Below, in pieces: positions 47,371-56,828 of a DNA stretch of 64,000 nt (position 1 is its first letter; every line of letters starts with the position of its first letter). The notes beneath the pieces are model-generated. The model was given only the letters and a program-made list of their open reading frames with translations, did not search any database and was not told where the DNA came from. The translations under genes were made by a program, and so were the position numbers. The stretch is from Porphyridium purpureum (Eukaryota; Rhodophyta; Bangiophyceae; Porphyridiales; Porphyridiaceae): the NCBI GenBank assembly GCA_008690995.1, contig VRMN01000010.1, forward strand, positions 496,001-560,000. The letters run 5' to 3'.

Positions 47371-49098
47371 CTATCGGATCACGCGTAACTGGATGCTGTT
47401 GACCGAATCGCCCTTGCCATTGAGCATGTCGCTGACAATGACAAGCACCTCGCCCTTCCTGATCTCGCCTTTTTGGGTGAGGTACTGCATGGCGCGATGG
47501 ATGGTCTTCTCCGGGTCCTCGGTATCAAACTGAATGTTGTAGCTGTCGATACCCCAGCTAAGCGCGAGGCGGCGCTTCAGGTCTGCGCTCGGGCTAAAGG
47601 CGAGCACCGGGCAACGCGGGCGAACCGCTGACACCTCTCTCGCATAGTTGCCCGCGCGAGTAAAAATCACGATGGCGGCGGCTTTCAAGTCGCGCGCAAG
47701 CACAGCCGCAGAGTACGCAATGTCGCTGCGCAGCGACGCGTCACCGACGCCCGGTGCTGGCTTGATTTCGTAAAACTCGCCCGACGGAGCGTCAAGTTTT
47801 AGGTCGAATACCGATTGCGCGACACGCGACATGGTCTGTAGCGCAAGAACGGGAAAGTTGCCTCCAGCAGTTTCGCCTGAGAGCATCGTCGCGTCCGCGG
47901 ACTGTTTGATCGCTTCCGAGATGTCGGTCACCTCAGCGCGCGTCGGTGTAGGATACACAATCATACTTTCAAGCATGTGTGTCGCGACAATCGTAGGTTT
48001 CTTGAGCTCGCGGTTGATACGCACGATTTCGGCCTGCACGAGAGGCACATCTTCCACAGGCAGTTCCGCGCCCAGATCGCCACGCGCAACCATGGCGCCG
48101 TCTGCTACCTGGAGAATCTGGCGCAGACGCGGTACCGCTTCGGCCGACTCAATCTTCGGCAGTACCAGTGCCTCTGACCCATGCTCGCGTAGATAGTCCT
48201 TGAGGAATGCGACGTCGTCCTCATGCTTCACAAACGACAGCGCATAAAAGTCGACGTTATTCTTAAGCCCAAACTTAATGTCCTCCCAGTCCTTATCAGT
48301 GATTGCGGGTAGACTGGCAGACTTGCCGCGTACGTTCAGGTGGCGGCGTGATGTCAACACTCCACCGTCAATGCACTCGGTGATCACGTCCAACTCGGTT
48401 TTCTCCACAATCAAAAACGAAGAGATGCCGCCGTCCACCAGCAAAGTGTCGCCGACCTGCACATCGTTCACAAAGTCGTCATAGCTCACCTCGGTGCAAA
48501 ACTCGCCAAAGCTGTGGCCAGATTTGCGCGTTGTCCACACAAAGCGCTCGCCGCGCTTTACTTCGATCGGAGTTTTCAAGTCGCCTGAGCGCACTTCAGG
48601 GCCTTTGGTGTCCAGCATGATGCCCAGATTGTACCTGCCGGTGAGATTCAGGTCACGCACATTATCGATGACGGCTTGATGCCACTCGTGTGTCCCGTGC
48701 GACATGTTCAACCTCACAATATCCATCCCATTTGTCGCGAGCTCGTCCATTGCTGCCAAGCTGCATGTTTTCGGCCCGATCGTGCACACAACTTTACTTT
48801 GTCGACGCAAGTTCTTTCGTGTCGACACGCGCAACCCACTTGCTCCAGACGCGGCCGTCTTGGACGCAGCATCCTGCGCTCCAACACCCACGTCATCTTT
48901 CACGCTACTACCCGACGCCACGCACACTGGTACCTGAACCACCACTTTCCCGCGCCGGACTGCCTTATTCCTGGCGCACACACTCGAAGCCACAGCACCA
49001 CACTGCGTCCATGTTGACGCATTCCGCTGCGAACCGAACAAACCCGCACGCGCGCTCCCAATCCATTCCCCGCCGGTAGAGTATCCCACAAACGCCAT
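47371..49098 (-). CDS. PK: Pyruvate kinase, probably plastid-targeted
   Basis: A 575-residue enzyme making pyruvate and ATP from PEP and ADP. About 95 residues precede the barrel (MAFVGYSTGGEWIGSARAGL.., Ser/Ala/Arg-rich), consistent with plastid import. The barrel starts at RRQSKVVCTIGPKTCS. Catalytic and metal-site blocks are present: VLPKIESAEAVPRL with the catalytic Lys, MVARGDLGAELP, and DISEAIKQSADATMLSGETA. The allosteric C-domain has AIVIFTRAGNYAREVSAVRP. The frame extends upstream only to a GTG. It is convergent with FKBP12 (114 bp between stops). Confidence 0.94.
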   Translation of the reverse strand: MAFVGYSTGGEWIGSARAGLFGSQRNASTWTQCGAVASSVCARNKAVRRGKVVVQVPVCVASGSSVKDDVGVGAQDAASKTAASGASGLRVSTRKNLRRQSKVVCTIGPKTCSLAAMDELATNGMDIVRLNMSHGTHEWHQAVIDNVRDLNLTGRYNLGIMLDTKGPEVRSGDLKTPIEVKRGERFVWTTRKSGHSFGEFCTEVSYDDFVNDVQVGDTLLVDGGISSFLIVEKTELDVITECIDGGVLTSRRHLNVRGKSASLPAITDKDWEDIKFGLKNNVDFYALSFVKHEDDVAFLKDYLREHGSEALVLPKIESAEAVPRLRQILQVADGAMVARGDLGAELPVEDVPLVQAEIVRINRELKKPTIVATHMLESMIVYPTPTRAEVTDISEAIKQSADATMLSGETAGGNFPVLALQTMSRVAQSVFDLKLDAPSGEFYEIKPAPGVGDASLRSDIAYSAAVLARDLKAAAIVIFTRAGNYAREVSAVRPRCPVLAFSPSADLKRRLALSWGIDSYNIQFDTEDPEKTIHRAMQYLTQKGEIRKGEVLVIVSDMLNGKGDSVNSIQLRVIR

Positions 49099-49339
49099 GA
49101 TGTGCCGGCGAAGCGCAAGCCTTGCGCAAGTCGTTGGGATCACCCCCTTTCACGTCACATACACGCCGCACTCTCTTTCTCTCTCTCTTCTCTTCTCTCT
49201 TCTGCCCTATGTCTCGCGCGCACGCCGGAGCGTCAACCGAAACAGACGAGCTGAAAATCTTAAAATATAGATTAAACACAACATTAAAAAACGAGCGAGC
49301 AAAATCACAGAACGGACTCGTTTTAGAAGAAAGACAGGG

Positions 49340-49391
49340 GTACAGTATCGAACTAAGACATAGATAAACGGTTTATCGGGTTATTGGTTTC
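49340..49391 (-). promoter_or_regulatory. Shared promoter element upstream of pyruvate kinase
   Basis: At 49369-49391 CGGTTTATCGGGTTATTGGT runs into TTC; 21 of 23 bases match 59916-59938, upstream of the SNF2 gene, in the same orientation relative to the gene. A GTACAG lies at 49340. The element is 240-295 bp upstream of ATG 49098. Confidence 0.5.
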
Positions 49392-49449
49392 AGATTCGGA
49401 GCAGATGGGCTGCGGCTGTGGCTGTGGCTGTGGACGGGTGGGGATGTTG

Positions 49450-52425
49450 TTATGTGATGGCTACGAGACCTTGTTCGTCTTCTTCGACCACGTCGTTGAA
49501 CGTGTGTGTCCAGACGTCAAACGAGCTGCCGAAAGAGGACGCAAATGCGTTCAAGCCCTGCGCGTACGTCGCCATGCGATGCCGGTTGATGTCAAACGAC
49601 GCGCGGTGGGTGAACATCTTCTCCACAATACTTGGGGTCAACAGAAGCGCGCCGTTTTGCGAAATGAGCACGAGGTGCCCGGCGTGCGAAAACTTCTTGC
49701 CCAGCAGCCCCACGAAATCGCGTCTGGGAATCTTGGTCACCGGGTCCCCCACAAACACCACGCGGAACATGTTTGGCAGCAACACACGCATCGCCTGTGC
49801 GAAGAGCGGCGAGCCTAATTTGGGGCTACCAAAGGTCATGCAGTACAGGGTACCGGCAGGTATCAGCTGGCACACCATCAGGTCGAACGCCAGGAGCACA
49901 CTTAGTGCACCACCGAGCGAATGCCCGCAGATCAACACCGGGCGCAAAGGCCCGGCTGCGAGCAGAGGAAGCAAAGCGTCCAGTAACGCGCTTCGAATCG
50001 AAAAGTACGCCGCCAAAAAGCCCGAGTGCACATCCAGGCGCTTCCGGCTGCGGACTTTTTGCAACACGTCATCCACCTGTTCCGCAGCAACGCCCGACAC
50101 TTTCGAGTCGGAGGCATTCTCCTCTCGTACACTCGCCAAGCGTTCCTCGAGCTGCGCTCTCAGTGAAACGCTTGTATCCCCACGAGACTGGTTGAGGCTC
50201 AACGACACGTCGAGATTTGATTTGTTCAAGGTGCCTGCTTGCGCCCTGGAGAACGTATCCCATTTGTTAACCATGTCGACCATCTTTGACTGAACATCGG
50301 TTTCCAGGTCCTTCATAGACACCGTGCCACGGAAAGCGACGGCAATGTGATCATCTTCGCCATGGCAGAAGACCACCGCCCGTGTACCCGATTCCGTATT
50401 TGTGACGTCAGCAGCCACCTCGAAGCCAGACCTGCAACGGACTCTATTGCGTAGCCCGCTCGCAATGCGTTTTGTGGTGTGTCCTTCTACGTTGACCACG
50501 CGTCTGGTAGTCTGACGACTGCTTTTAAATCGCTCTGTTTTCCGCATCGGCAGCAAAGTTCGCACATCTGGCGAGAAGCCTGTCTCCAGGGCGTCGACTT
50601 CCTGGGACGCGTCTCCTTCAGCGGCTATTGCCAGCGGGGGATCGGATGCCGACGAAGACATAGACTTATTTTCAAGCGAGTTGGTGTTGAGCGCAACAGG
50701 GGCATATGCAAGCTTGGAAAAGTTGTAGCAGAGCCCTGCATACCTCCAACAAAAGACATGCGGTGCGCATGCTGCCCATGAGCTGTGTAGGTCTGCCTCT
50801 GCGTCTGCGTGACCAAGTCGTGGTACCAACCTTTTCCGCTCCTCCTCGAGCATGAAGCGTGCGCGGGTGTTGGCATCTTGCAAACTGGTTTCAATGGGTA
50901 TATACTTGAATCTGAACAAGCTCTGCGGTCCGGGGTATGTTGCAGGTAAGAACAAAATGGTTATTGAAAGAACCCACACCGCCAGCGGAACAAGAGTCAA
51001 AATTCCCACAATTCCACCGGTTAAATACACCCAGTCGAGCGACGTATTGTAGTACAAAAGGCCAAATGGACCGGTCAGAGGAATCACAAGCACTTGGAAA
51101 AGCTGAAGGAAAAACACAGTCACAAACCACACTCCAATGGTTTCCAGAAAAGTGAAGCGAAAATAAAGCGTCCGCTTCGAGTTCACAAAGAAAGGCTGTT
51201 TGTTCAATATTTTTGACGCCCGGCGCGCTTTAAAAAGGTATACGGCGAGACCCATAATATTGAACGCACATCCCACGGCAATTGTGGCCGTCTGCCCCGC
51301 TGAAAAGGACACTGAGGCGTCATTGTGAACACGGACCAGAGGGATCCAAGCATGCCATGCGAATGCTGCGCCTCGTATACGAAACACCAATGACATGGGT
51401 ATTTCAGTGGCAGAATATGCAATGAAAAAGAGTACCTTGTCCCACATTAAAACCAGAAGAAGAAGACCCAAACGATCCAGCCAGCCCACAGACTCGTCGC
51501 TAGTGTCTGTTGCGCGTATCTTAGTTCTCCAAAAATGATTGCTCTTGTACTCATTCAGTGACATTGGTAATCCTGTCACAGGGTCCAACGCGAGCACCGC
51601 CAGGTCCGCCGTCGCCCAAATATACACGTAGAAGTACGCATTTGCGGTTGTGTACACGAGCGAGTCGTACACTGGCCAAAACAAGGTTGTCCAAAACTCT
51701 GCAATCCAGTGGATGAGGCTGAACCCGAAAAGGCACGCCACAGAGGTCAAGAAGACAAGCACAAATACCACCGTTTGGACAACTCGCATTTCCTTGAGAG
51801 AATCGTATTCTTTTCCAACCAAGCTTGACGTCAAAGAACTGTGGTTCCGCTCTGCCATCCTTGCCGAGGACAGATCTGCAAGACCCATTGAATGCAGTCT
51901 TGAGTCCTCTGGATGTTTCTTGTCTTCTTCCTTGCGGTCCCTTGGAACCAGGAAAAAGACAATGATACCATACGAAATCGTAGACATCAGGATAAGCGCC
52001 AGCATGACAAGTACAATAGTCTGCTGGACCAATGAAGAAGTTTTTGCGGCCTTCGCGATGTGTTCCTCCGTGCCGCCTGTCGTTGCCGCAATAATGCCTA
52101 GGCACAAAACAGAAGCCGAAACGAACACACACATGGCGACGATGAACGCAACAAAACCCAGCACGTCCCGATTTTTCATGATTTGGAAATACCACAGGAC
52201 TGATCGCCTTCTGTCCTGCTCTATAATGTCCGCAATCCGCAACCCAAGCTCTGATGCCGGCGCTGACGGGATTGAAGACGACGATGGTGATGACAACAAA
52301 GATGACGGGGATTTATGGCTCAAGAGTTGCGCTGGAAGTGCTGCCCATTTTTCCTCCCCATCTTTCACGATTATGTTCGTAACAGCTTCAGCCTTTTCTC
52401 TCTCGTCCTCTGTCAAGCTCTCCAT
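49450..52425 (-). CDS. Multi-pass membrane protein with class 3 lipase domain, copy A
   Basis: A 991-residue protein from ATG 52425. The first ~560 residues have about eight hydrophobic segments, e.g. VLGFVAFIVAMCVFVSASVL (about 88), VLVMLALILMSTISYGIIVF (about 138) and LTLVPLAVWVLSITILFLPA. The repeated motif KRTLYFRFTFLETIGVWFVT between them recalls Wntless-like membrane modules. The C-terminal class 3 lipase has VAFRGTVSMKDLETD, the nucleophile elbow LICGHSLGGAL (Ser about 836), a probable catalytic Asp in VFVGDPVTKIP (about 894) and His residues in GHLVLIS or RHRMATY. Membrane lipases of this layout, like DAG lipases, cleave acyl chains from glycerolipids; the substrate here is unknown. 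Its last 509 bp are nearly identical to copy B. Confidence 0.85.
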   Translation of the reverse strand: MESLTEDEREKAEAVTNIIVKDGEEKWAALPAQLLSHKSPSSLLSSPSSSSIPSAPASELGLRIADIIEQDRRRSVLWYFQIMKNRDVLGFVAFIVAMCVFVSASVLCLGIIAATTGGTEEHIAKAAKTSSLVQQTIVLVMLALILMSTISYGIIVFFLVPRDRKEEDKKHPEDSRLHSMGLADLSSARMAERNHSSLTSSLVGKEYDSLKEMRVVQTVVFVLVFLTSVACLFGFSLIHWIAEFWTTLFWPVYDSLVYTTANAYFYVYIWATADLAVLALDPVTGLPMSLNEYKSNHFWRTKIRATDTSDESVGWLDRLGLLLLVLMWDKVLFFIAYSATEIPMSLVFRIRGAAFAWHAWIPLVRVHNDASVSFSAGQTATIAVGCAFNIMGLAVYLFKARRASKILNKQPFFVNSKRTLYFRFTFLETIGVWFVTVFFLQLFQVLVIPLTGPFGLLYYNTSLDWVYLTGGIVGILTLVPLAVWVLSITILFLPATYPGPQSLFRFKYIPIETSLQDANTRARFMLEEERKRLVPRLGHADAEADLHSSWAACAPHVFCWRYAGLCYNFSKLAYAPVALNTNSLENKSMSSSASDPPLAIAAEGDASQEVDALETGFSPDVRTLLPMRKTERFKSSRQTTRRVVNVEGHTTKRIASGLRNRVRCRSGFEVAADVTNTESGTRAVVFCHGEDDHIAVAFRGTVSMKDLETDVQSKMVDMVNKWDTFSRAQAGTLNKSNLDVSLSLNQSRGDTSVSLRAQLEERLASVREENASDSKVSGVAAEQVDDVLQKVRSRKRLDVHSGFLAAYFSIRSALLDALLPLLAAGPLRPVLICGHSLGGALSVLLAFDLMVCQLIPAGTLYCMTFGSPKLGSPLFAQAMRVLLPNMFRVVFVGDPVTKIPRRDFVGLLGKKFSHAGHLVLISQNGALLLTPSIVEKMFTHRASFDINRHRMATYAQGLNAFASSFGSSFDVWTHTFNDVVEEDEQGLVAIT
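49473..49981 (-). repeat. Near-identical 509-bp tract, copy A lipase 3' end
   Basis: Inverted counterpart of 54971-55479. By eye only five bases differ over 509 bp, all changing an amino acid (Thr/Ser, Val/Met, Ala/Thr, Met/Val, Ala/Val). Just outside the tract the two genes diverge at once. Confidence 0.88.
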
Positions 52426-52550
52426 TCTGCGCCCAACACAAACCGCGCTATCTTTTCCCTTGTCACTCGGCACTATTCCAGTCACCCGGGCATGACCATA
52501 TTCATCAGTGGCAGAGCCCGGAGCACAGCCTCACGCATTCGCAGACGCAC
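52426..52550. promoter_or_regulatory. 125-bp divergent promoter region of the lipase pair
   Basis: Only 125 bp lie between the two divergent ATGs of the lipase paralogues, so both promoters must be contained here or in the coding starts. No TATA or recurrent motif is visible. Confidence 0.55.
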
Positions 52551-55517
52551 ATGCGTACGCACTCCCTTTGGAATCCCACCACCACCTCAACTCCTGTGAG
52601 CAGCTTCAACTCGTTTAACGCTGTCAAAGTTAGTGGGAGCGTTTTCGGACGCCGTTTGGCAGCGCCGAAGTGGAGGATGGACACCGGTGTCGATGGAGAT
52701 GTCGCAATATCGGCGGGGTCGCAGCCAAAGGCGGCGGTAGAAGTGGAACATATGACGTCTTCATTCGAGCAGGGGCTGATGATTGCGGAAGTTATCGAAC
52801 AGGACAGACGGCGCGCCGTACTGTGGTACTTTCAAATCATGAATAATCGCTCCGTCCTGTTGTTTACTGCGTTTATCCTGACACTATGTGCTCTAGTGGT
52901 CATGGCGTGCGTGTCATTCGGAATCATTGCTGCCACAACAAAGGGCTCGGATGAGCATGTAGCCAGCGTCGCCCGCACCCTGAATGAAATTGAGAATGCG
53001 ATTATACTTGTTGTTCTGTCCTTGATTCTCGTCTCTACCATATCATACGGCATTATTGTGTTCTTTCTGCTTCCCCGGGATCGAAAACTACAGGACGCCT
53101 CCAGTCTGGCATCTTTGAATGGCATAGGTCAGTCGGACTCGTTGTCCTCGTCGCAAAATCTCAGTCTGCCTTCAGGAGTTCTTGTCGGAAGAGACTTTGA
53201 CTCCATCGAGGAGATGCACATTATTCAGTCCATGGTATGTGTGCTCGTTTTTATTGCTTCCGTCGCCTGCTTGGTTGGCTTTTCGCTGCTTCACGTGGTC
53301 GCCGGTTATTGGATACAGATAAGTGCGCCAGTATATGATGCCCTGATAAGCTCTCTCACCAACGCGTATTTTTACGTTTATGTGTGGGCGACCGCGGACC
53401 TGGCTGTCCTGGCTCTGGACCCAGATACGGGCTTGCAAATGTCGCTCAAGGAGTACTATCGCAAAGGAGGACCGCTGCGGCAGCACTCGAGCAATATGTT
53501 CGCCGCGACAGATTCGCTCGATTCCGTGGATGGTCAGTCTGCCAAGAGAAAGCGCGGAGAGCTAGGTGTCTTTGGGACGCTTTTCTGGGCGCTCATGTGG
53601 GACAAGGTGGTCTTTTTCGTGATTTTCAGCGCAGTCTTAATAACGCTGGAACTTGTGTTTCGTATCGACGCCCAACCTTTCTCGTGGCATGGTTGGATCG
53701 TACTTATCCGAGTGGCCATCGACTCGGACAGCGGCATAATTCTGAATGCAGGTCGAAAATCAGGTATCGCTTTGGCATGCGTGCTCAACATTTTTGGGCT
53801 TGCCGTTTACCTTGCAAAGGCATACAGTGCAGCGAGAATCCTGAAGAAGCAACCCTTTTTTGTGCACTCGAAGCGGACGCTGTATTTTCGTTTCACGTTT
53901 TTCGAAACCGTCAGTGTTTGGTTTGTGACGGTGTTCAGCATTATGTTCTTTCAAACGCTGATCATGCCTTTGACGGGGCCGGCCGGGTTGTTTCAGTACG
54001 ATCCTGCTACCGACATTCTGTACGTGACTAGCGGTCTGGGGGGTGGCTTGACGCTTTTGCCGTTGGCGATATGGGTTTTGTCCTTGACCATAATGTTTTT
54101 GCCCGCGACTTATCCAGGCGTGAAAAGTCTTTTCCGCTTCAAACGTGTTCCAGTAGAAGAAAGTTTGCAGGATGCAAACAAGCGAGCTCGTTTCACGCTC
54201 GATAACGGTGAATTGCTGCTGGGCACGGTGTCGGAGAAGGCTCAAGCTGCTTGTGAGCCGCATGTGTTTTGTTGGCGATACGCCGAATTAAGTTATAACT
54301 TTGCAAAGCTGGCGTACGCTCCCGTATCGTTAGGGCAGTTCGAGGGCACTCGCATGAATCCGACGCATGTGAGCTCCGCTGCAGTCCGGCAAACTGTACC
54401 TGCACACGAACAAGCAAAGGTGGCTCGATCAGAAGATCTGGATGCGCAGGAATCTCGCGTTTTGCCTGGTGCGCAAAGTTTGCAAATGGAGGATTCGGAA
54501 GACCCCCATGCATTGGTATACATGAAGTCGCGTATGGCACGCGCACTGAATAGTCGCCTGCACAAAAGGTCAGGGTTCGCCGTGGTTGCTGATATTGAGA
54601 ACCGAAACTCGGGCATTCGCGTCGTTGTCTTTCGTCACGGCGCGAATGATCAAGTTGCGATTGCATTCCGCGGCACAGTTTCGATGAAGGACCTCGAAAC
54701 GGACATTCAATCAAAAATGGGGGATCTTCTGAGCAAATGGGACACCAACGTAATCACTGCTGGAGGAGCAGTTCGCGCTTCATCATCATTACTGGATCAG
54801 CTTGTGCTAAGCCTAGAGAGAATACAGAATGACCACAAGTCCGACTCGAAAACGTCGGGCGTGGCGCCGGAACAGATTGAAGAAGTGCTGCGGAAGCTGC
54901 ATTCAGACAGATGGGTCGGTGTACACTCGGGGTTTCTTTGTGCATATTTGTCTGTTCGTTCTGTTTTAATGGACGCTTTGCTTCCTCTGCTCGCAGCCGG
55001 GCCTTTGCGCCCGGTGTTGATCTGCGGGCATTCGCTCGGTGGTGCACTAAGTGTGCTCCTGGCGTTCGACCTGATGGTGTGCCAGCTGATACCTGCCGGT
55101 TCCCTGTACTGCATGACCTTTGGTAGCCCCAAATTAGGCTCGCCGCTCTTCGCACAGGCGATGCGTGTGTTGCTGCCAAACATGTTCCGCGTGGTGTTTG
55201 TGGGGGACCCGGTGACCAAGATTCCCAGACGCGATTTCATGGGGCTGCTGGGCAAGAAGTTTTCGCACACCGGGCACCTCGTGCTCATTTCGCAAAACGG
55301 CGCGCTTCTGTTGACCCCAAGTATTGTGGAGAAGGTGTTCACCCACCGCGTGTCGTTTGACATCAACCGGCATCGCATGGCGACGTACGCGCAGGGCTTG
55401 AACGCATTTGCGTCCTCTTTCGGCAGCTCGTTTGACGTCTGGACACACACGTTCAACGACGTGGTCGAAGAAGACGAACGTAGCGTATCAGCACTGAAGC
55501 TCGTACATCACGTTTGA
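52551..55517 (+). CDS. Multi-pass membrane protein with class 3 lipase domain, copy B
   Basis: A 988-residue paralogue of copy A in divergent orientation. Same layout: cytosolic N-terminus, about eight membrane segments (SVLLFTAFILTLCALVVMAC about 100, MVCVLVFIASVACLVGFSLL), the KRTLYFRFTFFETVSVWFVT block, and a C-terminal lipase with VAIAFRGTVSMKDLETDIQS and GHSLGG (Ser about 828). The two proteins share roughly half to two thirds of residues in the membrane region but almost all in the last 170. ATG 52551 is the first ATG; MDTGVDGD (about 43) is an alternative. The 3' end overlaps the convergent WD-like gene by 30 bp. Confidence 0.85.
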   Translation: MRTHSLWNPTTTSTPVSSFNSFNAVKVSGSVFGRRLAAPKWRMDTGVDGDVAISAGSQPKAAVEVEHMTSSFEQGLMIAEVIEQDRRRAVLWYFQIMNNRSVLLFTAFILTLCALVVMACVSFGIIAATTKGSDEHVASVARTLNEIENAIILVVLSLILVSTISYGIIVFFLLPRDRKLQDASSLASLNGIGQSDSLSSSQNLSLPSGVLVGRDFDSIEEMHIIQSMVCVLVFIASVACLVGFSLLHVVAGYWIQISAPVYDALISSLTNAYFYVYVWATADLAVLALDPDTGLQMSLKEYYRKGGPLRQHSSNMFAATDSLDSVDGQSAKRKRGELGVFGTLFWALMWDKVVFFVIFSAVLITLELVFRIDAQPFSWHGWIVLIRVAIDSDSGIILNAGRKSGIALACVLNIFGLAVYLAKAYSAARILKKQPFFVHSKRTLYFRFTFFETVSVWFVTVFSIMFFQTLIMPLTGPAGLFQYDPATDILYVTSGLGGGLTLLPLAIWVLSLTIMFLPATYPGVKSLFRFKRVPVEESLQDANKRARFTLDNGELLLGTVSEKAQAACEPHVFCWRYAELSYNFAKLAYAPVSLGQFEGTRMNPTHVSSAAVRQTVPAHEQAKVARSEDLDAQESRVLPGAQSLQMEDSEDPHALVYMKSRMARALNSRLHKRSGFAVVADIENRNSGIRVVVFRHGANDQVAIAFRGTVSMKDLETDIQSKMGDLLSKWDTNVITAGGAVRASSSLLDQLVLSLERIQNDHKSDSKTSGVAPEQIEEVLRKLHSDRWVGVHSGFLCAYLSVRSVLMDALLPLLAAGPLRPVLICGHSLGGALSVLLAFDLMVCQLIPAGSLYCMTFGSPKLGSPLFAQAMRVLLPNMFRVVFVGDPVTKIPRRDFMGLLGKKFSHTGHLVLISQNGALLLTPSIVEKVFTHRVSFDINRHRMATYAQGLNAFASSFGSSFDVWTHTFNDVVEEDERSVSALKLVHHV
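54971..55479 (+). repeat. Near-identical 509-bp tract, copy B lipase 3' end
   Basis: Inverted partner of 49473-49981, about 5 kb away. Starts at GGACGCTTTGCTTCC and ends at GAAGAAGACGAAC. It encodes the nucleophile elbow to near the C-terminus. Confidence 0.88.
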
Positions 55518-56801
55518 GTGAGTCAGCACAGAAAGCTGATGATCAAGAACGGTGCTGTCTTTGACTTGCTGGCACGTGAGTCCAACAATGCGCTCGTCCG
55601 TCCGCTTCGTGAGCACGCGATTATCATTCAAGACCAACGACCCAGACTGCATAGCCTGTGCTCCACCCAAACTCCACGAAAGATTGAAGGCCTTTCTGTT
55701 TGCAGGATCTGCGCCCGAGTCTGATGGGTCCAATCTGTCCTGCAGCTTTTGACCCTCGTTCTCAATGTTTGCAGCGATGTCTTGTCTTAAACGTGCCGCA
55801 TTTTGAACATCCCAAGCTCCAAGCGCAAGCTCATTATGCGCGCCGGCGACAAGCACTACATCTGGCGTTGACGATGCACTATCGCATGGACCTCTGGAGA
55901 TTTGCCGCAACCACGTAATATCATGCTGAACACATGACGCCCAGCGGCTGAGAACGCCTCGAGTATTGCGTGAGTCATAGAGCAACGCCTCTCGCTGCTC
56001 GCCGCCCACCATAATTCTGTGCCCGTCGGTGCCGGACGAGTCCACAGCATATAAAGCACATCCAAACGTCCCAAAACCGTTGGGCGCTTCCCGACTGACC
56101 ATTCCTTTCCGCTCGGCGACGCGCAAGTCCCACTGTGACCATGCAGCGCCTTCCAGCACAACCAGCACATTGCTCCCGCTGCCATGATTGACAAACTGCG
56201 CGTCACCGGACGGCAGTGCGAGAGGGAACAGCACACGGATTATCTGTGCAGATCCATCCGTGATACTAACACATCCTGCCGCCCGATTCGCAACCACCGC
56301 ACGGGTCTCTGAGCACGCCGTCGCATTTCCATGCAGCGACACAAAGCTCGGGCTGTGTGTTTCCACGAGCCGCCCAAACGAGCTCGGGTTACAGCACACG
56401 ATCTCAACGTTTCTGGCATAGATGTCTACGTCCGAAGCCGTCGACGGGTCCAGCTGTAGCTCCTCGGCACGAATCCACGCAAGAACAAGAAACCCGAACT
56501 CGTCTGTGACGCCCAGAAGCCACGCATCCGGACACTTCTGTGTTCTGGGCTCGCCGTTGGGAATGACACACAGCGCAGCAATCTCTCCGCGCATCGGCGG
56601 CACGCTTTCAATCTTTCGCCACGACGCATCAACCCGCGCGTGGCTCAAAAAGTAGCAATGCCGACCGGATCCCAAAATGAACCCGCGCTCAATGCGCGCG
56701 AGACGCCGCGGCAAGATTCCACCGCTAGATATGCGCGGCGTGGCAGCACCACTGCCACTTGGCGCGCCGAAACGCAACTCACGGCGCTGCACTGCCAACA
56801 T
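55488..56801 (-). CDS. WD-like beta-propeller protein, unknown
   Basis: A 437-residue protein from ATG 56801. Sequence alternates short strands and turns with propeller-like pieces: SNVLVVLEGAAWSQWDLRVA, HRIMVGGEQREALLYDSRNT and PDVVLVAGAHNELALGAWDV, each ending in a W-D or Y-D type pair. It has no leader or membrane segment. A WD-repeat scaffold in a larger complex is likely, and a nucleoporin-like propeller is one possibility. Its 3' end overlaps that of lipase copy B by 30 bp, and its ATG lies 27 bp from the stop of the SNF2 gene, so spacing is very tight. Confidence 0.72.
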   Translation of the reverse strand: MLAVQRRELRFGAPSGSGAATPRISSGGILPRRLARIERGFILGSGRHCYFLSHARVDASWRKIESVPPMRGEIAALCVIPNGEPRTQKCPDAWLLGVTDEFGFLVLAWIRAEELQLDPSTASDVDIYARNVEIVCCNPSSFGRLVETHSPSFVSLHGNATACSETRAVVANRAAGCVSITDGSAQIIRVLFPLALPSGDAQFVNHGSGSNVLVVLEGAAWSQWDLRVAERKGMVSREAPNGFGTFGCALYAVDSSGTDGHRIMVGGEQREALLYDSRNTRGVLSRWASCVQHDITWLRQISRGPCDSASSTPDVVLVAGAHNELALGAWDVQNAARLRQDIAANIENEGQKLQDRLDPSDSGADPANRKAFNLSWSLGGAQAMQSGSLVLNDNRVLTKRTDERIVGLTCQQVKDSTVLDHQLSVLTHSNVMYELQC

Positions 56802-56828
56802 CCTTCCGATTTATCTTATTTTATCAAG

